Assembly: GCF_003007685.1 (NCBI RefSeq)
Contig: NZ_PXNN01000004.1
Span: 1 to 64,000, forward strand
Reading direction: 5' to 3'
DNA: 64,000 nt
Source of the DNA: Marinobacter halophilus
GTDB taxonomy: Bacteria; Pseudomonadota; Gammaproteobacteria; Pseudomonadales; Oleiphilaceae
The notes under the pieces are model-generated. The model saw only the letters and a program-made list of their open reading frames with translations, did not search any database and was not told where the DNA came from. Below, in pieces: positions 37,138 to 48,486 of this stretch. Every line of letters starts with the position of its first letter. Within the stretch, counting starts at the first letter, position 1. The translations under genes were made by a program, and so were the position numbers.

Positions 37138-38457
37138 TTACTCGCCACCACCGCGAACAACCGAAGCCGGCTGCCAGCGGTAGTAAAGCACTTGATACAG
37201 TGATTCAAACGCTTGCTCAGCATCCTGTTCGTCACTGTCCTGAAGCGGTTGATAGACGAACAAAGCAGTGTCCGGATTCTGCTCACCAGCTTCGCCAGAC
37301 TCAGCCCCGACCTCAGCCCCGACCTCAGCCTGCTGAGGCTCAGCCGCGGGCTCGCTCACGGGCGTGGCTGTCGATGGCAAGGCCTCTTCCGGCTGGCCTT
37401 CGATCACCACGAAGCGCGGGTCCAGGGCAATGTATTGCCGAAGCTGATCCAGCTCGCCAGTAAACGTAACCTGTACTGTCAGCCGCTCATTCCGCACTCG
37501 TGAGGCACCCACCGAGACCACCGGCGTAAAACTGTTCAGCGCTTTGCCAACGTTACCGTAATCGGCCAGCGACGTTATGCCCTCCAGCACGATGTCGACT
37601 TGCGGAGAATCACCTACTTCGCCCGCCGCGACTGCGTAACGGCTCGCAAATGCATCTGACCAGCGCCCGACGACGGCCTGCGCGAGCTCTGCAGGACTTG
37701 CTGCGGTAACGGATTGCTCGGCGCTGCCCATGCTTATACCATCAAACACCCAGCCTGCACGCCACTGGCCACCGGATCGGCTGACGCGCACAAGCGCCAG
37801 CGCATCATGGGGCATATCAGACGACGCTTCCCGAATACGCCCGGTAAACTGTCCCCACAAATCGGACAACAAGGCGCGGTCACCCTGAACGCTATGCGGC
37901 GGAAATACCACGGGCAACCCACGCTCTTCCGCAGCCGCAAGAAAATGCTGACGCCAACTTGCGGCGTCATCATCTATACGGTCAGCGCTTTCAGTGGCCG
38001 CCGTGATTAATTTGCGATCACCACGGTCTTCAACCGCCACCCAGGCCAGGCTCAATGGGCGGTTGGCACCCCACACCGGCGCGCTAATAGAGGCAAGCGC
38101 CCGGTTGACGCCCACGGCACCAAAACTCATTTGCATTCTGGACTCGCCGTCGTTGCGACGAACCTGGTAGGCCAACAGCAGCGACTCCGCATTGCTGAGC
38201 ACTTCATCAACACCGTCCAGCGCCAACACATCCCGGCTTCCGGACACCCGGACCATGACCCGGCGGAGCCCTTCGGCATATCCGGCCTGCAGATCATCAG
38301 ACCCGGAGCCATCAACGGCAACGTCAACGTTATACAACCCGGAGACCGTGACTGCAGAGGCCGGCCCGGCCAGCGCCCACAGCAAACCGACCGCGGCTGC
38401 CATTAAAAAGGCTGCATACCTGAATATTCTGATGTGAATTCTCCCCGATTCAGTCAT
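37138..38457 (-). CDS. DUF2066 domain-containing exported protein
   Basis: A 439-residue secreted or membrane-anchored protein. Hydrophobic YAAFLMAAAVGLLWALAG is followed by PASAVT, a signal peptide with an AxA cleavage site. The DUF2066 domain occupies about 35-330 (SGLYNVDVAVDGSGSDDLQA, GLRRVMVRVSG). An Ala/Glu/Gln-rich tail (about 350-400) has repeats of EVGAE. Function unknown. The start at 38457 is preferred to 38478. Upstream of the phosphatidyltransferase and divergent from purM. Confidence 0.85.
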   Translation of the reverse strand: MTESGRIHIRIFRYAAFLMAAAVGLLWALAGPASAVTVSGLYNVDVAVDGSGSDDLQAGYAEGLRRVMVRVSGSRDVLALDGVDEVLSNAESLLLAYQVRRNDGESRMQMSFGAVGVNRALASISAPVWGANRPLSLAWVAVEDRGDRKLITAATESADRIDDDAASWRQHFLAAAEERGLPVVFPPHSVQGDRALLSDLWGQFTGRIREASSDMPHDALALVRVSRSGGQWRAGWVFDGISMGSAEQSVTAASPAELAQAVVGRWSDAFASRYAVAAGEVGDSPQVDIVLEGITSLADYGNVGKALNSFTPVVSVGASRVRNERLTVQVTFTGELDQLRQYIALDPRFVVIEGQPEEALPSTATPVSEPAAEPQQAEVGAEVGAESGEAGEQNPDTALFVYQPLQDSDEQDAEQAFESLYQVLYYRWQPASVVRGGGE

Positions 38458-38648
38458 GTAACACCCTGCCGTTCCCATGATTGCCGGACAGGATACACCA
38501 ACCGTTCAGACGAGAGTAGCAAGCGCCTGTTGCAGCTTGGCAATGATGCATCACGAATATTTACACGCTTTGCCGAATTCCGGTTGGAGCCCCCGTGCGC
38601 ACCTGCTAAAATCCGCCGCCTGACCCACAGGCCAATGGTTACATACCC

Positions 38649-39713
38649 ATGAGCGAACACAAGCCCTCCCTCACCTATCGCGATGCCGGCGTTGATATCG
38701 ACGCAGGTAACGATCTGGTAAACCGTATCAAGAACACCGCAGCCCGCACTCGTAGGCCCGAAGTCCTCGGCGGCCTGGGCGGTTTTGGCGCCATGGTGTC
38801 AATCCCGGCCGGTTATCGGGAGCCGGTTCTTGTATCCGGAACTGACGGTGTGGGCACCAAACTGCGCCTGGCCATGCAGCTCGAAAAGCATGACACCATC
38901 GGCATCGATCTGGTCGCTATGTGCGTCAATGATCTCATCGTGGGCGGCGCCGAACCGCTGTTCTTCCTTGACTACTACGCCACCGGCAAGCTCAACGTCG
39001 ACATCGCCGCCCAGGTGGTTGACGGCATCGGCACTGGCTGCGAACTGTCCGGCTGCGCCCTGGTGGGTGGTGAAACGGCTGAAATGCCCGGCATGTACGA
39101 GGGCGAAGATTACGACCTCGCCGGCTTTTGCGTTGGCATCGTCGAGCGCAGCGAAGTGATTGATGGCAGTCGGGCTCAACCGGGCGATGTGCTGCTGGCC
39201 CTGGGCTCCTCCGGTCCGCATTCCAACGGCTATTCATTGATCCGTAAAATCATCGACGTCAGCAAGGCTGATCTGAACCAGCCAATGGGCGACACCACTC
39301 TGGCCGAGGCGCTGATGGCACCGACGCGCATTTACGTGAAGAACCTGCTGCAGCTGATCCGGGAAGTCGACGTTCGCGCGCTCTCCCACATTACTGGCGG
39401 CGGCCTGCCCGAGAACATCCCCCGGGTGCTGCCCGACGGCACCGTAGCGGCCATTGATACCGAAAGCTGGGCACTGCCCCCTGTATTCCAGTGGCTGCAG
39501 GACGCCGGCGGCGTGGCCATCGAAGAAATGTACCGCACTTTTAACTGCGGCATCGGCATGATCGTTTGTGTACCGGCCGAACAGAAAGATCTGGCCATCG
39601 ACACCCTGAACGCCATGGGCGAGAAAGTCTGGCAGGTGGGCGTGCTCGAAAAGGCAGAAGCCAGCGAGGCAAAAGCGGAAGTTCGCTATGCGCCAGGGCT
39701 GCTCCAGGCATGA
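38649..39713 (+). CDS. purM: phosphoribosylformylglycinamidine cyclo-ligase (AIR synthetase)
   Basis: A 354-residue enzyme of purine synthesis, closing the imidazole ring with [18 protein letters not shown] opens the protein; [50 protein letters not shown] and [17 protein letters not shown] are the family motifs. The stop overlaps the purN start by 4 nt (ATGA). Confidence 0.98.
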   Translation: MSEHKPSLTYRDAGVDIDAGNDLVNRIKNTAARTRRPEVLGGLGGFGAMVSIPAGYREPVLVSGTDGVGTKLRLAMQLEKHDTIGIDLVAMCVNDLIVGGAEPLFFLDYYATGKLNVDIAAQVVDGIGTGCELSGCALVGGETAEMPGMYEGEDYDLAGFCVGIVERSEVIDGSRAQPGDVLLALGSSGPHSNGYSLIRKIIDVSKADLNQPMGDTTLAEALMAPTRIYVKNLLQLIREVDVRALSHITGGGLPENIPRVLPDGTVAAIDTESWALPPVFQWLQDAGGVAIEEMYRTFNCGIGMIVCVPAEQKDLAIDTLNAMGEKVWQVGVLEKAEASEAKAEVRYAPGLLQA

Positions 39714-40372
39714 AGGCTGATTCCGCGCCGCGTCCGACCATCCTGGTACTGGCCTCCGGCAGTGGCACCAACCTGCAGGCCCTCATTGATGCCAGCCGCC
39801 AGCGGGACTTCCCGGGCGAGATTATCGCGGTGGGCTGCAACAAGCCCGGCGCCTTCGCCCTGGAGCGTGCCGCCCAGGCCAATATCAAAACCTTCGTAGT
39901 CAACCACAAAAACTTTGGCTCACGGGAAGAGTTTGATGGCGCCCTGATGGCTGAGATTCTTCGTCTCAACCCGGATCTGATCGTGCTTGCCGGCTTCATG
40001 CGCATCCTCACCGGTGATTTTGTCCGGGCTTTCCGCGGCCGGATGCTGAACATTCACCCCTCACTGCTACCCGCCTATACCGGGCTCAACACCCACCAGC
40101 GGGTGCTCGACGCCGGTGACACCACCCACGGCGTGTCCATCCACTTCGTCACCGAAGAACTGGATGGCGGGCCGGTGATTGCCCAGGCGGAGGTTGCCGT
40201 CACCAAGGACGATACGGCAGAAGCTCTCGCCGGGCGGGTCCAGCAACTGGAACACCTGTTGTACCCAATCGTGGTGCGCTGGTTTTGTGAAGGCCGAATA
40301 CAGCTGGCAGCCGACGGCGTGTTATTTGATGGTGAAGCTCTGAGCCACCCTATGCGGCTATCCGACAGCTGA
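39710..40372 (+). CDS. purN: phosphoribosylglycinamide formyltransferase
   Basis: A 220-residue 10-formyl-THF-dependent GAR transformylase. Family motifs: [50 protein letters not shown] (catalytic Asn and His) and [13 protein letters not shown] (catalytic Asp). The ATG at 39710 overlaps the purM stop; the open frame extends further into purM but is only a shadow there. Confidence 0.97.
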   Translation: MKADSAPRPTILVLASGSGTNLQALIDASRQRDFPGEIIAVGCNKPGAFALERAAQANIKTFVVNHKNFGSREEFDGALMAEILRLNPDLIVLAGFMRILTGDFVRAFRGRMLNIHPSLLPAYTGLNTHQRVLDAGDTTHGVSIHFVTEELDGGPVIAQAEVAVTKDDTAEALAGRVQQLEHLLYPIVVRWFCEGRIQLAADGVLFDGEALSHPMRLSDS

Positions 40373-40444
40373 ACAGATTGTCATCCCCCGGCCGCTTGCG
40401 AACCGCTACACTGTCGCGATTACCTACAGTGAAAGAGGCACCGG

Positions 40445-41191
40445 ATGCATATGAATAAAGCGCTAGTCAGCATTCTTGCGTGCCTGGCCGGACTCTGGTT
40501 CGGCCTGGCGTCACTCACAGCGACAGCCTCAAAAGCCCAGGACACCAGCCCGACGCTCACCCCCTATGAGGCAAGCTACTCTGCCTCCATGTCCAAAGGC
40601 GTGAATCTTAGTGGTTCAGGCACGCGTTCGCTAACCGATCAAGGCAACAATGTCTGGCTATATCGCACCGAGGTAGAGTCCTTCATCGCTGATATCGACG
40701 AGTCGCTGGTGTTTCTCTGGGAAGATGGCCACGTCGTTCCACTGCGCTACCGCTACCGCATGGCGGGCTTTCTGATTCGTAACCGGGAGCAATCTATCGA
40801 TTTTGACTGGCAGGCGGGCATCGCCAAGGGCAAATACCGGGACAAGGCTTTTGAACTGGAACTCCGGGAGGGCGCGCTTGATCCGCTGGGCTATCAACTG
40901 CAACTGCACCAGGATCTCAAGGCCGGCAAACGCGATGTCAGCTATCAGGTCATCGACAAGGCCCGTTATGACGAAGATCGCTTTGCAGTTATTGACGAAG
41001 AAAGCATCAGCGCCAACGGTCAGACCACAAAAACCCTTAAGGCCGAAAAAGTTCGCGCCGAAGACTCCAAACGCCAGACACTGATGTGGTTTGACCCGAA
41101 TCAGAACCACCTGTTGGTGCGACTGCTCCAGATAGAGCCGGATGGCAGCGAGTACGAACTGCGCCTTAAAGATGCCACCATCGGTAATTGA
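40445..41191 (+). CDS. DUF3108 domain-containing exported protein
   Basis: A 248-residue protein with an N-terminal signal (LVSILACLAGLWFGLASLTATASKA-type hydrophobic segment, about 6-27). The mature part matches the DUF3108 pattern: YEASYSASMSKGVNLSGSGTRSL, VPLRYRYRMAGFL, DKAFELELREGALDPLGYQ and LMWFDPNQNHLLVRLLQIEP. Likely periplasmic beta-rich; function unknown. Two ATGs (40445 and 40451) are possible. Follows purN by 72 bp. Confidence 0.85.
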   Translation: MHMNKALVSILACLAGLWFGLASLTATASKAQDTSPTLTPYEASYSASMSKGVNLSGSGTRSLTDQGNNVWLYRTEVESFIADIDESLVFLWEDGHVVPLRYRYRMAGFLIRNREQSIDFDWQAGIAKGKYRDKAFELELREGALDPLGYQLQLHQDLKAGKRDVSYQVIDKARYDEDRFAVIDEESISANGQTTKTLKAEKVRAEDSKRQTLMWFDPNQNHLLVRLLQIEPDGSEYELRLKDATIGN

Positions 41192-41208
41192 CGCCCCCAA
41201 AGCACGCA

Positions 41209-42486
41209 TCAGACCCTGATGTCGTGCTCTGACCAGACCGCTTTGACTTCATCCGCAATGATTCTCAGACCTTCGGCAACCTGGTCGTCGTCCTGGGAGT
41301 AGGTCACCCGCAGGCATTCGTGGCGGTGTTGCCAGTCATCTTCCGGCAAGCCGGGGAAAAAATAATGGCCGGACACCACCAGAACACCTCTCAGCTTCAG
41401 GCGCTGGTAAAGCTCAAAGCTTGATACCGGCAAATCCGGGAACCAGAGCCACAGGAACATCGCTCCTTCCGGCTTGTGAATGTACCACCGGCAGTTGTCC
41501 TCGCCCATGGCGGCCCTGAAAGCCTCAACCGCCCGCTCCATCTTGGCCTTGTAAAACGGGCATACCACATCCCGGCTCAGGGACAGAATCTCACCGGAAC
41601 GGACCAGTGGCTCGGCCAGCATGGCGCCAAAGCTGCCGGTGGCCAAATTCATGATAGCGTTAATGCCAGACATCGCCTTGATGACCGGCGCCGCGGCAAT
41701 CACGATGCCGGTGCGCGCGGCCGGTAAACCCAACTTGGACAGGCTCAGGCACAGAATAATCTGCTCATTCCAGGTCGGCTGGGCGTCCACAAACAACAGG
41801 CTCGGGAACGGCGTGCCGTAGGCGCCGTCTACGATCAGCGGAATGTCGTGCTGGCGGGCAAGATCTTCAAGGCGAGCCAGCTCGTCATCGGTAATCACGT
41901 TGCCGGTGGGATTGGTGGGGCGTGACACGCAGATGGCCCCGGTCTCTCCGGTGACCTCAAGGGCATCAAAATCGACGTGGTACTTGAACTCATGGGCATC
42001 GGTGAAGGAGATGTCCGGCTGCACCGCGTGAAACAGCCCGGGTTCGATGCCCGCGTCCGCATAGCCGATATACTCGGGGGCCAGCGGCAACAGAATGTGC
42101 TTGCGATGCCCCTCACCGTAATCACCGCCAAACATGTTGAACAGCATGAAGAACGCCGCCTGGCTGCCATTGGTCAGAGCAATGTTTTCCGGCGCCAGGC
42201 CCCAGCCATACTCCCGGTTCAGCAGGTCAGCCAATGAGGCAATGAACTGTTTTTCGCCCTGAGGGGGATCATAGACACCCACCAGCCGGCGAACCTGTCC
42301 TTCATCCGCAGCCATCTGCGCCAGAATTTCCTGCACTCTTTGCTGAATCTCGGGAATGTGCCCGGGGTTGCCACCGCCCATCATGATCATCCCCTCGCCG
42401 GAGGCCATGGCGTTACCCAAGTCATCCATCAACGACGTGATGCCGGCATCGGCGGTAAACTTACGACCAAACGCAGAGAGTTTCAT
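41209..42486 (-). CDS. avtA: valine--pyruvate aminotransferase
   Basis: A 425-residue PLP enzyme of the class I aminotransferase fold. MKLSAFGRKFTADAGITSLM is typical for AvtA; GGGNPGHIPEIQ, VSRPTNPTGNVITDDE and the PLP-Lys region LCLSLSKLGLPAARTGI are visible. It interconverts alanine/pyruvate with valine/2-oxoisovalerate. Convergent with the DUF3108 gene. Confidence 0.94.
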   Translation of the reverse strand: MKLSAFGRKFTADAGITSLMDDLGNAMASGEGMIMMGGGNPGHIPEIQQRVQEILAQMAADEGQVRRLVGVYDPPQGEKQFIASLADLLNREYGWGLAPENIALTNGSQAAFFMLFNMFGGDYGEGHRKHILLPLAPEYIGYADAGIEPGLFHAVQPDISFTDAHEFKYHVDFDALEVTGETGAICVSRPTNPTGNVITDDELARLEDLARQHDIPLIVDGAYGTPFPSLLFVDAQPTWNEQIILCLSLSKLGLPAARTGIVIAAAPVIKAMSGINAIMNLATGSFGAMLAEPLVRSGEILSLSRDVVCPFYKAKMERAVEAFRAAMGEDNCRWYIHKPEGAMFLWLWFPDLPVSSFELYQRLKLRGVLVVSGHYFFPGLPEDDWQHRHECLRVTYSQDDDQVAEGLRIIADEVKAVWSEHDIRV

Positions 42487-42551
42487 GGCTGTTATCCGTT
42501 CAAAAGCGATTCAACAGGTGTCTGACAGGTGTAGCCTGGGCGCCTCAATCT

Positions 42552-43151
42552 TCAGCCCTCGAGCGAAATGCCCAGGTTGCTGACGCCATCGTTGGCGGCG
42601 TCGGTTCGCAACTGGCTGATAAAGTCGCCCCTTGGCGTGCGCTGGCGCTTGAGGGCGAGCAAAGTGTCACGCTGGAACAGTTTGTCTTCTTTGAGCAGCG
42701 GGTGCTGCTCGAACAGGCGGACCAGTTCGTCTTCATCCATGCCTTCACCCTCAGACATCTCCACGAAATCCATCACAGTCTTGGTGGCCAGATGAGAGGC
42801 ATCTGTGGCCCGATGCTTGTTCGGGTTCAGGCGATTAAGCAGGGCCTGCTCAAGCAGCTGGCAGAAATCGAAGGCCGGATACACGCCGTAAGCATCGTAG
42901 TCTTCGACGTTGGGGCTGAGCGCCTCGAGCTTGGTGAGCAACTGAGGGATGGCCGCTTCCGTGGCGTCTTCCTGGAGCAGGTCCCAGGCAAGATCCAGCA
43001 GCTGACGCATTTTACCGCCGCTTTTCATGCCAACGGCATCTGCAAACAGGGCGTAGTTTGGAAAGGCACGTTCGGCCAGCGTCAGCAGGAAGGCGCATTC
43101 GCGCCAGCCCTGAAGTTGTGATACGGCTTTAAGAAACTGGTTGGCGTTCAT
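42552..43151 (-). CDS. DUF416 family protein (YjaG-like)
   Basis: A 199-residue soluble helical protein. Conserved family segments include [21 protein letters not shown] and [21 protein letters not shown]. Function unknown. Its ATG overlaps the dcd stop (ATGA), so both are translationally coupled. Confidence 0.87.
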   Translation of the reverse strand: MNANQFLKAVSQLQGWRECAFLLTLAERAFPNYALFADAVGMKSGGKMRQLLDLAWDLLQEDATEAAIPQLLTKLEALSPNVEDYDAYGVYPAFDFCQLLEQALLNRLNPNKHRATDASHLATKTVMDFVEMSEGEGMDEDELVRLFEQHPLLKEDKLFQRDTLLALKRQRTPRGDFISQLRTDAANDGVSNLGISLEG

Positions 43152-43714
43152 GCTCTGGGCAGGGTCACGCCGGTCTGGCCAAGGTACTTGCCGCCGCGGT
43201 CTCTGTAACTGGTTTCACAGATCTCGTCCGATTCGAAGAACAGCATTTGGGCGACGCCTTCGTTGGCGTAAATTTTCGCGGGCAGATTGGTGGTGTTGGA
43301 AAACTCCAGGGTAACCTGGCCTTCCCATTCCGGCTCCAGCGGGGTGACGTTGACGATGATGCCGCAACGGGCGTAGGTGCTTTTGCCCAGGCAAATGGTG
43401 AGTACACTTCTGGGAATGCGGAAATACTCCACGGTGCGCGCGAGAGCGAAGCTGTTCGGCGGGATGACGCAGACGTCGCTGGTGATGTTAACGAAGCTGT
43501 TTTCGTCGAAGTTTTTGGGGTCAACGGTGGCGCTGTGGACGTTGGTGAAGATTTTGAATTCGTTGCTGCAGCGTACGTCGTAGCCATAGCTTGAGGTGCC
43601 ATAGGAGATGACGCGGCCTTTTTCGTTTTCACGAACTTGCCCGGCTTCAAAGGGTTCGATCATGCCGTGTTGTTCGGCCATCCGGCGGATCCACTTATCG
43701 GACTTGATGCTCAT
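43148..43714 (-). CDS. dcd: dCTP deaminase
   Basis: A 188-residue enzyme converting dCTP to dUTP, the main route to dTTP in many gammaproteobacteria. It shows [66 protein letters not shown] and [11 protein letters not shown] with the catalytic Glu. Upstream lies the 108-bp palindromic element. Confidence 0.97.
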   Translation of the reverse strand: MSIKSDKWIRRMAEQHGMIEPFEAGQVRENEKGRVISYGTSSYGYDVRCSNEFKIFTNVHSATVDPKNFDENSFVNITSDVCVIPPNSFALARTVEYFRIPRSVLTICLGKSTYARCGIIVNVTPLEPEWEGQVTLEFSNTTNLPAKIYANEGVAQMLFFESDEICETSYRDRGGKYLGQTGVTLPRA

Positions 43715-43826
43715 GGGGGAAATTCTCGATTTAAGCTGGGAAAATTGGCGCGTAGTTTACCTGTTCCCCGGGGGTCTGTCGAAAGCTTGGAGGTCGCAGA
43801 CCTTGGTCCATGCAAGCCTCGGGGCT

Positions 43827-43934
43827 GCGGTGGCAGGATTGCCTTTCCAAAAACCGCTACAAGCTCATCCATGAGCGCTTATTTCGGGCCGTCCGTGGCC
43901 CTCAAAATTTTTGGAAAGGCAATCCTGCCACCGC
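43827..43934 (-). repeat. palindromic element A (27-nt arm, 54-nt core, 27-nt arm)
   Basis: Arms 43827-43853 and 43908-43934 are perfectly complementary over 27 nt (GCGGTGGCAGGATTGCC, then TTTCC at 18-22, then AAAAA). The 54-nt interior, read on the minus strand, is the same core as in element B. It contains two small hairpins: GGGCC...GGCCC and GCTCATGGATGAGC. It is the only notable feature in the 262-bp gap between mrp and dcd, starting 113 bp upstream of the dcd start. Confidence 0.9.
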
Positions 43935-43976
43935 GATCGAACAGCGGAGCGGGAACCCCGTGCCGTTTTAGTCTGT

Positions 43977-45077
43977 TTAATGCTCCGTTACAGAGACGCT
44001 GGAAATGGTGCCACTGAGATTTCGCTCCCGTGTGGACAGTTCCGCCCCCACCCGTCGGGCAATATCGCGATAACGGAGCGCCACTTCAGAATCGGGTTCA
44101 GCCACCACGGTCGGAGATCCACTGTCAGTCTGCTCGCGGATGGTCATGTGCAGGGGCAGCTGGCCCAGCAAGGTGGTTTGGTATTCTTCCGCGATGCGCT
44201 CGCCGCCGCCGTGACCAAACAGGGGTTCTTCGTGGCCGCAGTTGCTGCAAATATGCACGCTCATGTTTTCGATCACACCGATCACCGGGATTTCCACTTT
44301 GCGGAAGAGTTCGATACCTTTTTTACCGTCCAGCAGGGCGATGTCTTGCGGGGTGGTGACGATGACGGCGCCGGTAACCGGAACTTTCTGGCCCAGGGTG
44401 AGCTGGATGTCGCCGGTGCCGGGGGGCATGTCGACGATGAGATAGTCGACCTCATCCCAGAGGGTTTGTTCGAGCAATTGCATCACTGCGCCGCTGACCA
44501 TGGGACCGCGCCAGGCCATGGGAGTTTTGTCGGTAGTGACGAAGGCCATGGAGTTTGCCTGCAGGCCGTGGGCCTTGATGGGCACAAAGTATTTGTTTTC
44601 ACGAACATCCGGTCGTTGGCCTTCGGGCACGCCGAGCATCATGCCGATACTGGGTCCGTAAATGTCTGCGTCGAGGATGCCCACTCGGGCACCTTCAGCA
44701 CTCAGGGCCAGAGCCAGGTTGACGGCGGTGGTGGATTTGCCGACGCCGCCTTTGCCGGAGGCGACGGCGACGATGTTTTTCACGCCGGCCACCGGCGCAA
44801 GGTCTTTGTTGACTTTGCAGGCGTGGATTTTCTGGCCCACGTGAACCTCGGCGCTTTCAACGCCGTCGACAAACTCAAGAGCGTTGGCGACGATCTGTTT
44901 GAGACCGCCGGCGATGCCTTTGGACGGGTACGGCAGTTCGATCATCAGGGTGACTTTGCCGCTGTCGTCTGCACCCAGGGATTTCACCGCGCCCAGCTCG
45001 TAAAGGTCTTTGTTGAGGTAGGGGTCCCGGTATTCGCGGACGGCGGCTTCAAGTGCCTGCTGGGAAATCTGGGTCAT
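43977..45077 (-). CDS. apbC: iron-sulfur cluster carrier protein Mrp/ApbC
   Basis: A 366-residue P-loop protein that carries and delivers Fe-S clusters. The N-terminal MIP18-like (DUF59) domain lies at about 1-85 (ISQQALEAAVREYRDPYLNK). The ATPase has deviant Walker A ASGKGGVGKSTTAVNLA, YLIVDMPPGTGDIQLTL, and the cluster-binding CSNCG motif. The ATG at 45077 is chosen because it begins the family sequence and follows CGGAG; the open frame runs to 45227. Divergent from metG, the usual neighbour. Confidence 0.95.
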   Translation of the reverse strand: MTQISQQALEAAVREYRDPYLNKDLYELGAVKSLGADDSGKVTLMIELPYPSKGIAGGLKQIVANALEFVDGVESAEVHVGQKIHACKVNKDLAPVAGVKNIVAVASGKGGVGKSTTAVNLALALSAEGARVGILDADIYGPSIGMMLGVPEGQRPDVRENKYFVPIKAHGLQANSMAFVTTDKTPMAWRGPMVSGAVMQLLEQTLWDEVDYLIVDMPPGTGDIQLTLGQKVPVTGAVIVTTPQDIALLDGKKGIELFRKVEIPVIGVIENMSVHICSNCGHEEPLFGHGGGERIAEEYQTTLLGQLPLHMTIREQTDSGSPTVVAEPDSEVALRYRDIARRVGAELSTRERNLSGTISSVSVTEH

Positions 45078-45257
45078 CGGGTTCTCCGGAATAAGCCAAT
45101 CACCTTGAATGCAGGTGAAAAATGATGGCTTGAAAGGTATCATCTGTGGCCGTTTCTGACCACATGGGGTCTTTACCTGGAACAATCCATTCCGATTGCT
45201 GCCAGAACCCCGTTTATCTTTTTCCAACCCGCATCAACATAAGGTTCGGACATCACC

Positions 45258-47288
45258 ATGACGCAAGCGAGCAAGCAACAGCGCGACATTCTGGTTACCA
45301 GCGCCCTGCCCTACGCCAACGGCCCCATCCATCTTGGGCATCTGCTGGAATACATTCAGACCGATATCTGGGTGCGCTACCAGAATATGCGAGGCCACAA
45401 CTGCTACTACGTTTGCGCCGATGATGCCCACGGTACTGCAATCATGCTCAGGGCCGAGCGTGAGGGCATAACGCCGGAGCAGCTGATTGACCGGATTCGC
45501 CAAGAGCACCAGGAAGACTTTTCCGGCTTCCATATCCGCTTCGACAACTACCATTCTACCCACTCAGAAGAAAACCGGTTCTTTTCCGAGTACATTTACC
45601 GGCAACTGCAGCAAAACGGGCATATTGCAACGCGCAAGATTACCCAGTTTTTTGACCCTGAGAAGGAAATGTTCCTGGCGGACCGCTTCATCAAGGGCAC
45701 CTGCCCCAAGTGCAAGACCGAAGACCAGTACGGTGACAACTGTGAAGCCTGCGGCGCCACCTACACGCCGGCCGAGCTGATCAACCCGCGCTCGGCGGTC
45801 TCTGGCGCCACGCCGGTGGAGAAGGAATCCGAGCACTATTTCTTCAAACTGCCGGAGTTCCATGACTTCCTGAGCAAGTGGACCCGCAGTGGTGCTCTGC
45901 AGCCGCAGGTGGCCAACAAGCTGGCTGAGTGGCTGGATGCCGGCTTGCAGGAATGGGACATCAGCCGGGACGCACCCTATTTCGGCTTCGAAATTCCGGA
46001 TGCACCGGGCAAATACTTTTACGTGTGGCTGGACGCGCCGATTGGCTACCTGGCCAGTTTCAAGAACCTGTGCAACCGTGTGGGCATTGATTTCGAACAC
46101 TTCTGGAAGAAAGATTCTACGGCCGAGGTTTATCACTTCATCGGCAAAGACATCATCAACTTCCACGCGCTGTTCTGGCCGTCCATGCTGCACGACGCCG
46201 GTTTCCGCACGCCTACGGCGGTCTGGGCGCACGGCTTTGTGACGGTCAACGGCAAGAAGATGTCCAAGTCCCGCGGGACTTTCATCATGGCCCGCACTTA
46301 TCTGGATCATCTGGACCCCGAATACCTGCGCTATTACTTTGCCGCCAAGCTGACCGGCGGTGTTGATGACATGGATCTGAACCTGGAAGACTTCGCCGCT
46401 CGGGTCAACTCGGACCTGGTGGGCAAGGTCGTCAACATCGCCAGTCGCAGCGCCGGTTTCATCACCAAGCGCTTTGATGGCAAGCTGGGCAAAGTGACCG
46501 AGCAGGACAAGTTGAAAGAATTCATTGATGCCGGTGAACAGATCGCCGAGTTTTATGAAACCCGCGAGTTTGGCCGCGCCATGCGCCGGATTATGGAGCT
46601 GGCCGACATCGCCAACCAGTACGTGAACGACGAGCAGCCGTGGGTGATTGCCAAGCAGGAAGGACAAGATGACAGGCTGCAGGCCATCTGCACCAACGCC
46701 CTCAACATGTTCCGGCTGCTGATGACCTATCTGACACCGGTGCTGCCGAAAACCGCTCAGGCGTCTGCCTCTTTCCTGAACGACCGCATGGACTGGAACC
46801 AGCGTACACACCTGCTGGAAGATCACGGCATCGACAAATTTAAGCCGCTGATGAGCCGGGTCGACATGACCCAAGTCGACAAAATGCTGGACGCCTCAAA
46901 AGCGGAAATGTCCGTCGCGATCGGGCATCCGGCCCCGGCAGCCGACCTGGAGCCCATCGCCGATGAAATCGAGTTCGGGGATTTCGCAAAAGTGGATCTT
47001 CGGGTAGTCAAAATCGTGAAAGCCGAGCATGTGGAGGGCGCTGACAAACTTCTACGCCTTACTCTTGACGTAGGGCATGGCGAGCGCAACGTATTTGCTG
47101 GTATCAAGTCAGCGTACAAACCGGAAGAACTGGAAGGCCGAATGACGATCATGGTGGCCAACCTGAAGCCCCGTAAAATGAAGTTCGGCATGTCCGAAGG
47201 TATGGTTCTGGCAGCCGGCCCGGGTGGTAAGGACATTTTCATCCTGTCCCCGGATTCCGGCTCTACGCCGGGCATGCGGGTTATGTAA
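45258..47288 (+). CDS. metG: methionine--tRNA ligase
   Basis: A 676-residue class I synthetase. HIGH motif [15 protein letters not shown], zinc-binding knuckles ([18 protein letters not shown]) with four Cys, KMSKS motif [11 protein letters not shown], and a C-terminal tRNA-binding OB-fold (about 572-676, [20 protein letters not shown]). Full length. Confidence 0.98.
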   Translation: MTQASKQQRDILVTSALPYANGPIHLGHLLEYIQTDIWVRYQNMRGHNCYYVCADDAHGTAIMLRAEREGITPEQLIDRIRQEHQEDFSGFHIRFDNYHSTHSEENRFFSEYIYRQLQQNGHIATRKITQFFDPEKEMFLADRFIKGTCPKCKTEDQYGDNCEACGATYTPAELINPRSAVSGATPVEKESEHYFFKLPEFHDFLSKWTRSGALQPQVANKLAEWLDAGLQEWDISRDAPYFGFEIPDAPGKYFYVWLDAPIGYLASFKNLCNRVGIDFEHFWKKDSTAEVYHFIGKDIINFHALFWPSMLHDAGFRTPTAVWAHGFVTVNGKKMSKSRGTFIMARTYLDHLDPEYLRYYFAAKLTGGVDDMDLNLEDFAARVNSDLVGKVVNIASRSAGFITKRFDGKLGKVTEQDKLKEFIDAGEQIAEFYETREFGRAMRRIMELADIANQYVNDEQPWVIAKQEGQDDRLQAICTNALNMFRLLMTYLTPVLPKTAQASASFLNDRMDWNQRTHLLEDHGIDKFKPLMSRVDMTQVDKMLDASKAEMSVAIGHPAPAADLEPIADEIEFGDFAKVDLRVVKIVKAEHVEGADKLLRLTLDVGHGERNVFAGIKSAYKPEELEGRMTIMVANLKPRKMKFGMSEGMVLAAGPGGKDIFILSPDSGSTPGMRVM

Positions 47289-47312
47289 GCAGTCACAGGC
47301 AGAGACGCTCCG

Positions 47313-47894
47313 ATGACAGAGTATTTGCTGATACTGGTCAGTACCATCCTGGTGAATAACTTCGTGCTGGTGCAGTTCCTCGGGCTGTGCCCGTTCATGG
47401 GAGTCTCCGGCAAGCTGGAGACCGCCATGGGCATGTCGCTGGCCACCACGTTTGTGCTGACACTGGCTTCGGTGTGCAGCTATCTGGCCTACACCTATCT
47501 GCTGGAACCGCTGGACCTGGCGTTTCTGCGGACCATCACCTTCATTCTGGTGATAGCCGTGGTGGTTCAGTTCACCGAAATGGTGGTGCGCAAGACCAGC
47601 CCTCTGCTGTACCGGGTGCTGGGTATCTTTTTGCCACTGATCACCACCAACTGTGCTGTGCTGGGCGTTGCCCTGCTCAACATCAACAAGAACAACAACT
47701 TCGTTGAATCGGTGCTGTACGGTTTTGGTGCGGCCGCGGGTTTCTCACTGGTGCTGGTGCTGTTTGCCGCCATGCGTGAACGAATTGCGGTGTCTGATGT
47801 GCCGGTGGCCTTCCGTGGCGCCTCTATCGGCCTCATCACTGCGGGTCTGATGGCTTTGGCATTTCTGGGCTTTACCGGCCTGGTCGCCGTCTGA
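47313..47894 (+). CDS. rsxA: electron transport complex subunit RsxA/RnfA
   Basis: A 193-residue membrane protein with six helices, opening [37 protein letters not shown] and [19 protein letters not shown] carry the conserved Cys residues that in Rnf bind a membrane Fe-S cluster shared with RnfE. First gene of the rsxABCDGE operon, 24 bp after metG. Confidence 0.96.
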   Translation: MTEYLLILVSTILVNNFVLVQFLGLCPFMGVSGKLETAMGMSLATTFVLTLASVCSYLAYTYLLEPLDLAFLRTITFILVIAVVVQFTEMVVRKTSPLLYRVLGIFLPLITTNCAVLGVALLNINKNNNFVESVLYGFGAAAGFSLVLVLFAAMRERIAVSDVPVAFRGASIGLITAGLMALAFLGFTGLVAV

Positions 47895-47907
47895 CGGAGC
47901 AGTTTTT

Positions 47908-48486
47908 ATGTGGATGAGTTTCCTGATTGCTGTTGCTGTGCTGCTCGCCCTGGCCCTGGTTTTCGGCGGGCTGCTCGGCTTTGCGTCAGAAAAATTCAAG
48001 GTAGAAGGCAATCCGCTGGTAGACCAGATAGACAGCCTGCTGCCCCAGACCCAGTGTGGCCAGTGTGGCTTTCCAGGTTGTCGACCTTACGCCGAAGCGA
48101 TTTCCAACGGTGAGGCCATCAACAAATGCCCGCCCGGTGGTGAAACCACGATCAAAGCCCTGGCCGACCTGCTCGACGTCGAGCCGCAGCCGTTGGATGC
48201 TGAACATGGCGCTGCGCAGGTCAAAAGGGTAGCCGTTATCCGCGAAGACGAATGCATTGGCTGCACCAAGTGCATCCAGGCCTGCCCGGTCGATGCCATC
48301 CTCGGCGCCGCCAAACACATGCATACGGTGATCGAGAGTGAGTGCACCGGCTGCGACCTGTGCGTAGAACCCTGCCCTGTTGATTGCATAGATATGATCA
48401 CCATCCAACCTGACATTCGCAGCTGGACCTGGACACCCCCCAAACCAGAAATCATTGCCACCGACCGCCAGGGAGCCAGTGCCTGA
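47908..48486 (+). CDS. rsxB: electron transport complex subunit RsxB/RnfB (ferredoxin)
   Basis: A 192-residue Fe-S subunit with an N-terminal membrane helix (about 3-25). A 4Fe-4S domain reads [18 protein letters not shown], followed by two ferredoxin motifs: [16 protein letters not shown] and [16 protein letters not shown]. It passes electrons into the complex. The stop overlaps the rsxC start. Confidence 0.97.
   Translation: MWMSFLIAVAVLLALALVFGGLLGFASEKFKVEGNPLVDQIDSLLPQTQCGQCGFPGCRPYAEAISNGEAINKCPPGGETTIKALADLLDVEPQPLDAEHGAAQVKRVAVIREDECIGCTKCIQACPVDAILGAAKHMHTVIESECTGCDLCVEPCPVDCIDMITIQPDIRSWTWTPPKPEIIATDRQGASA

Noticed and set aside
43827-43934. Element A as a simple intrinsic terminator of mrp
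   Set aside because: The 27-nt arms and 54-nt conserved interior are far larger than a terminator hairpin, there is no T-run after the stem, and the same core recurs elsewhere in the opposite orientation.
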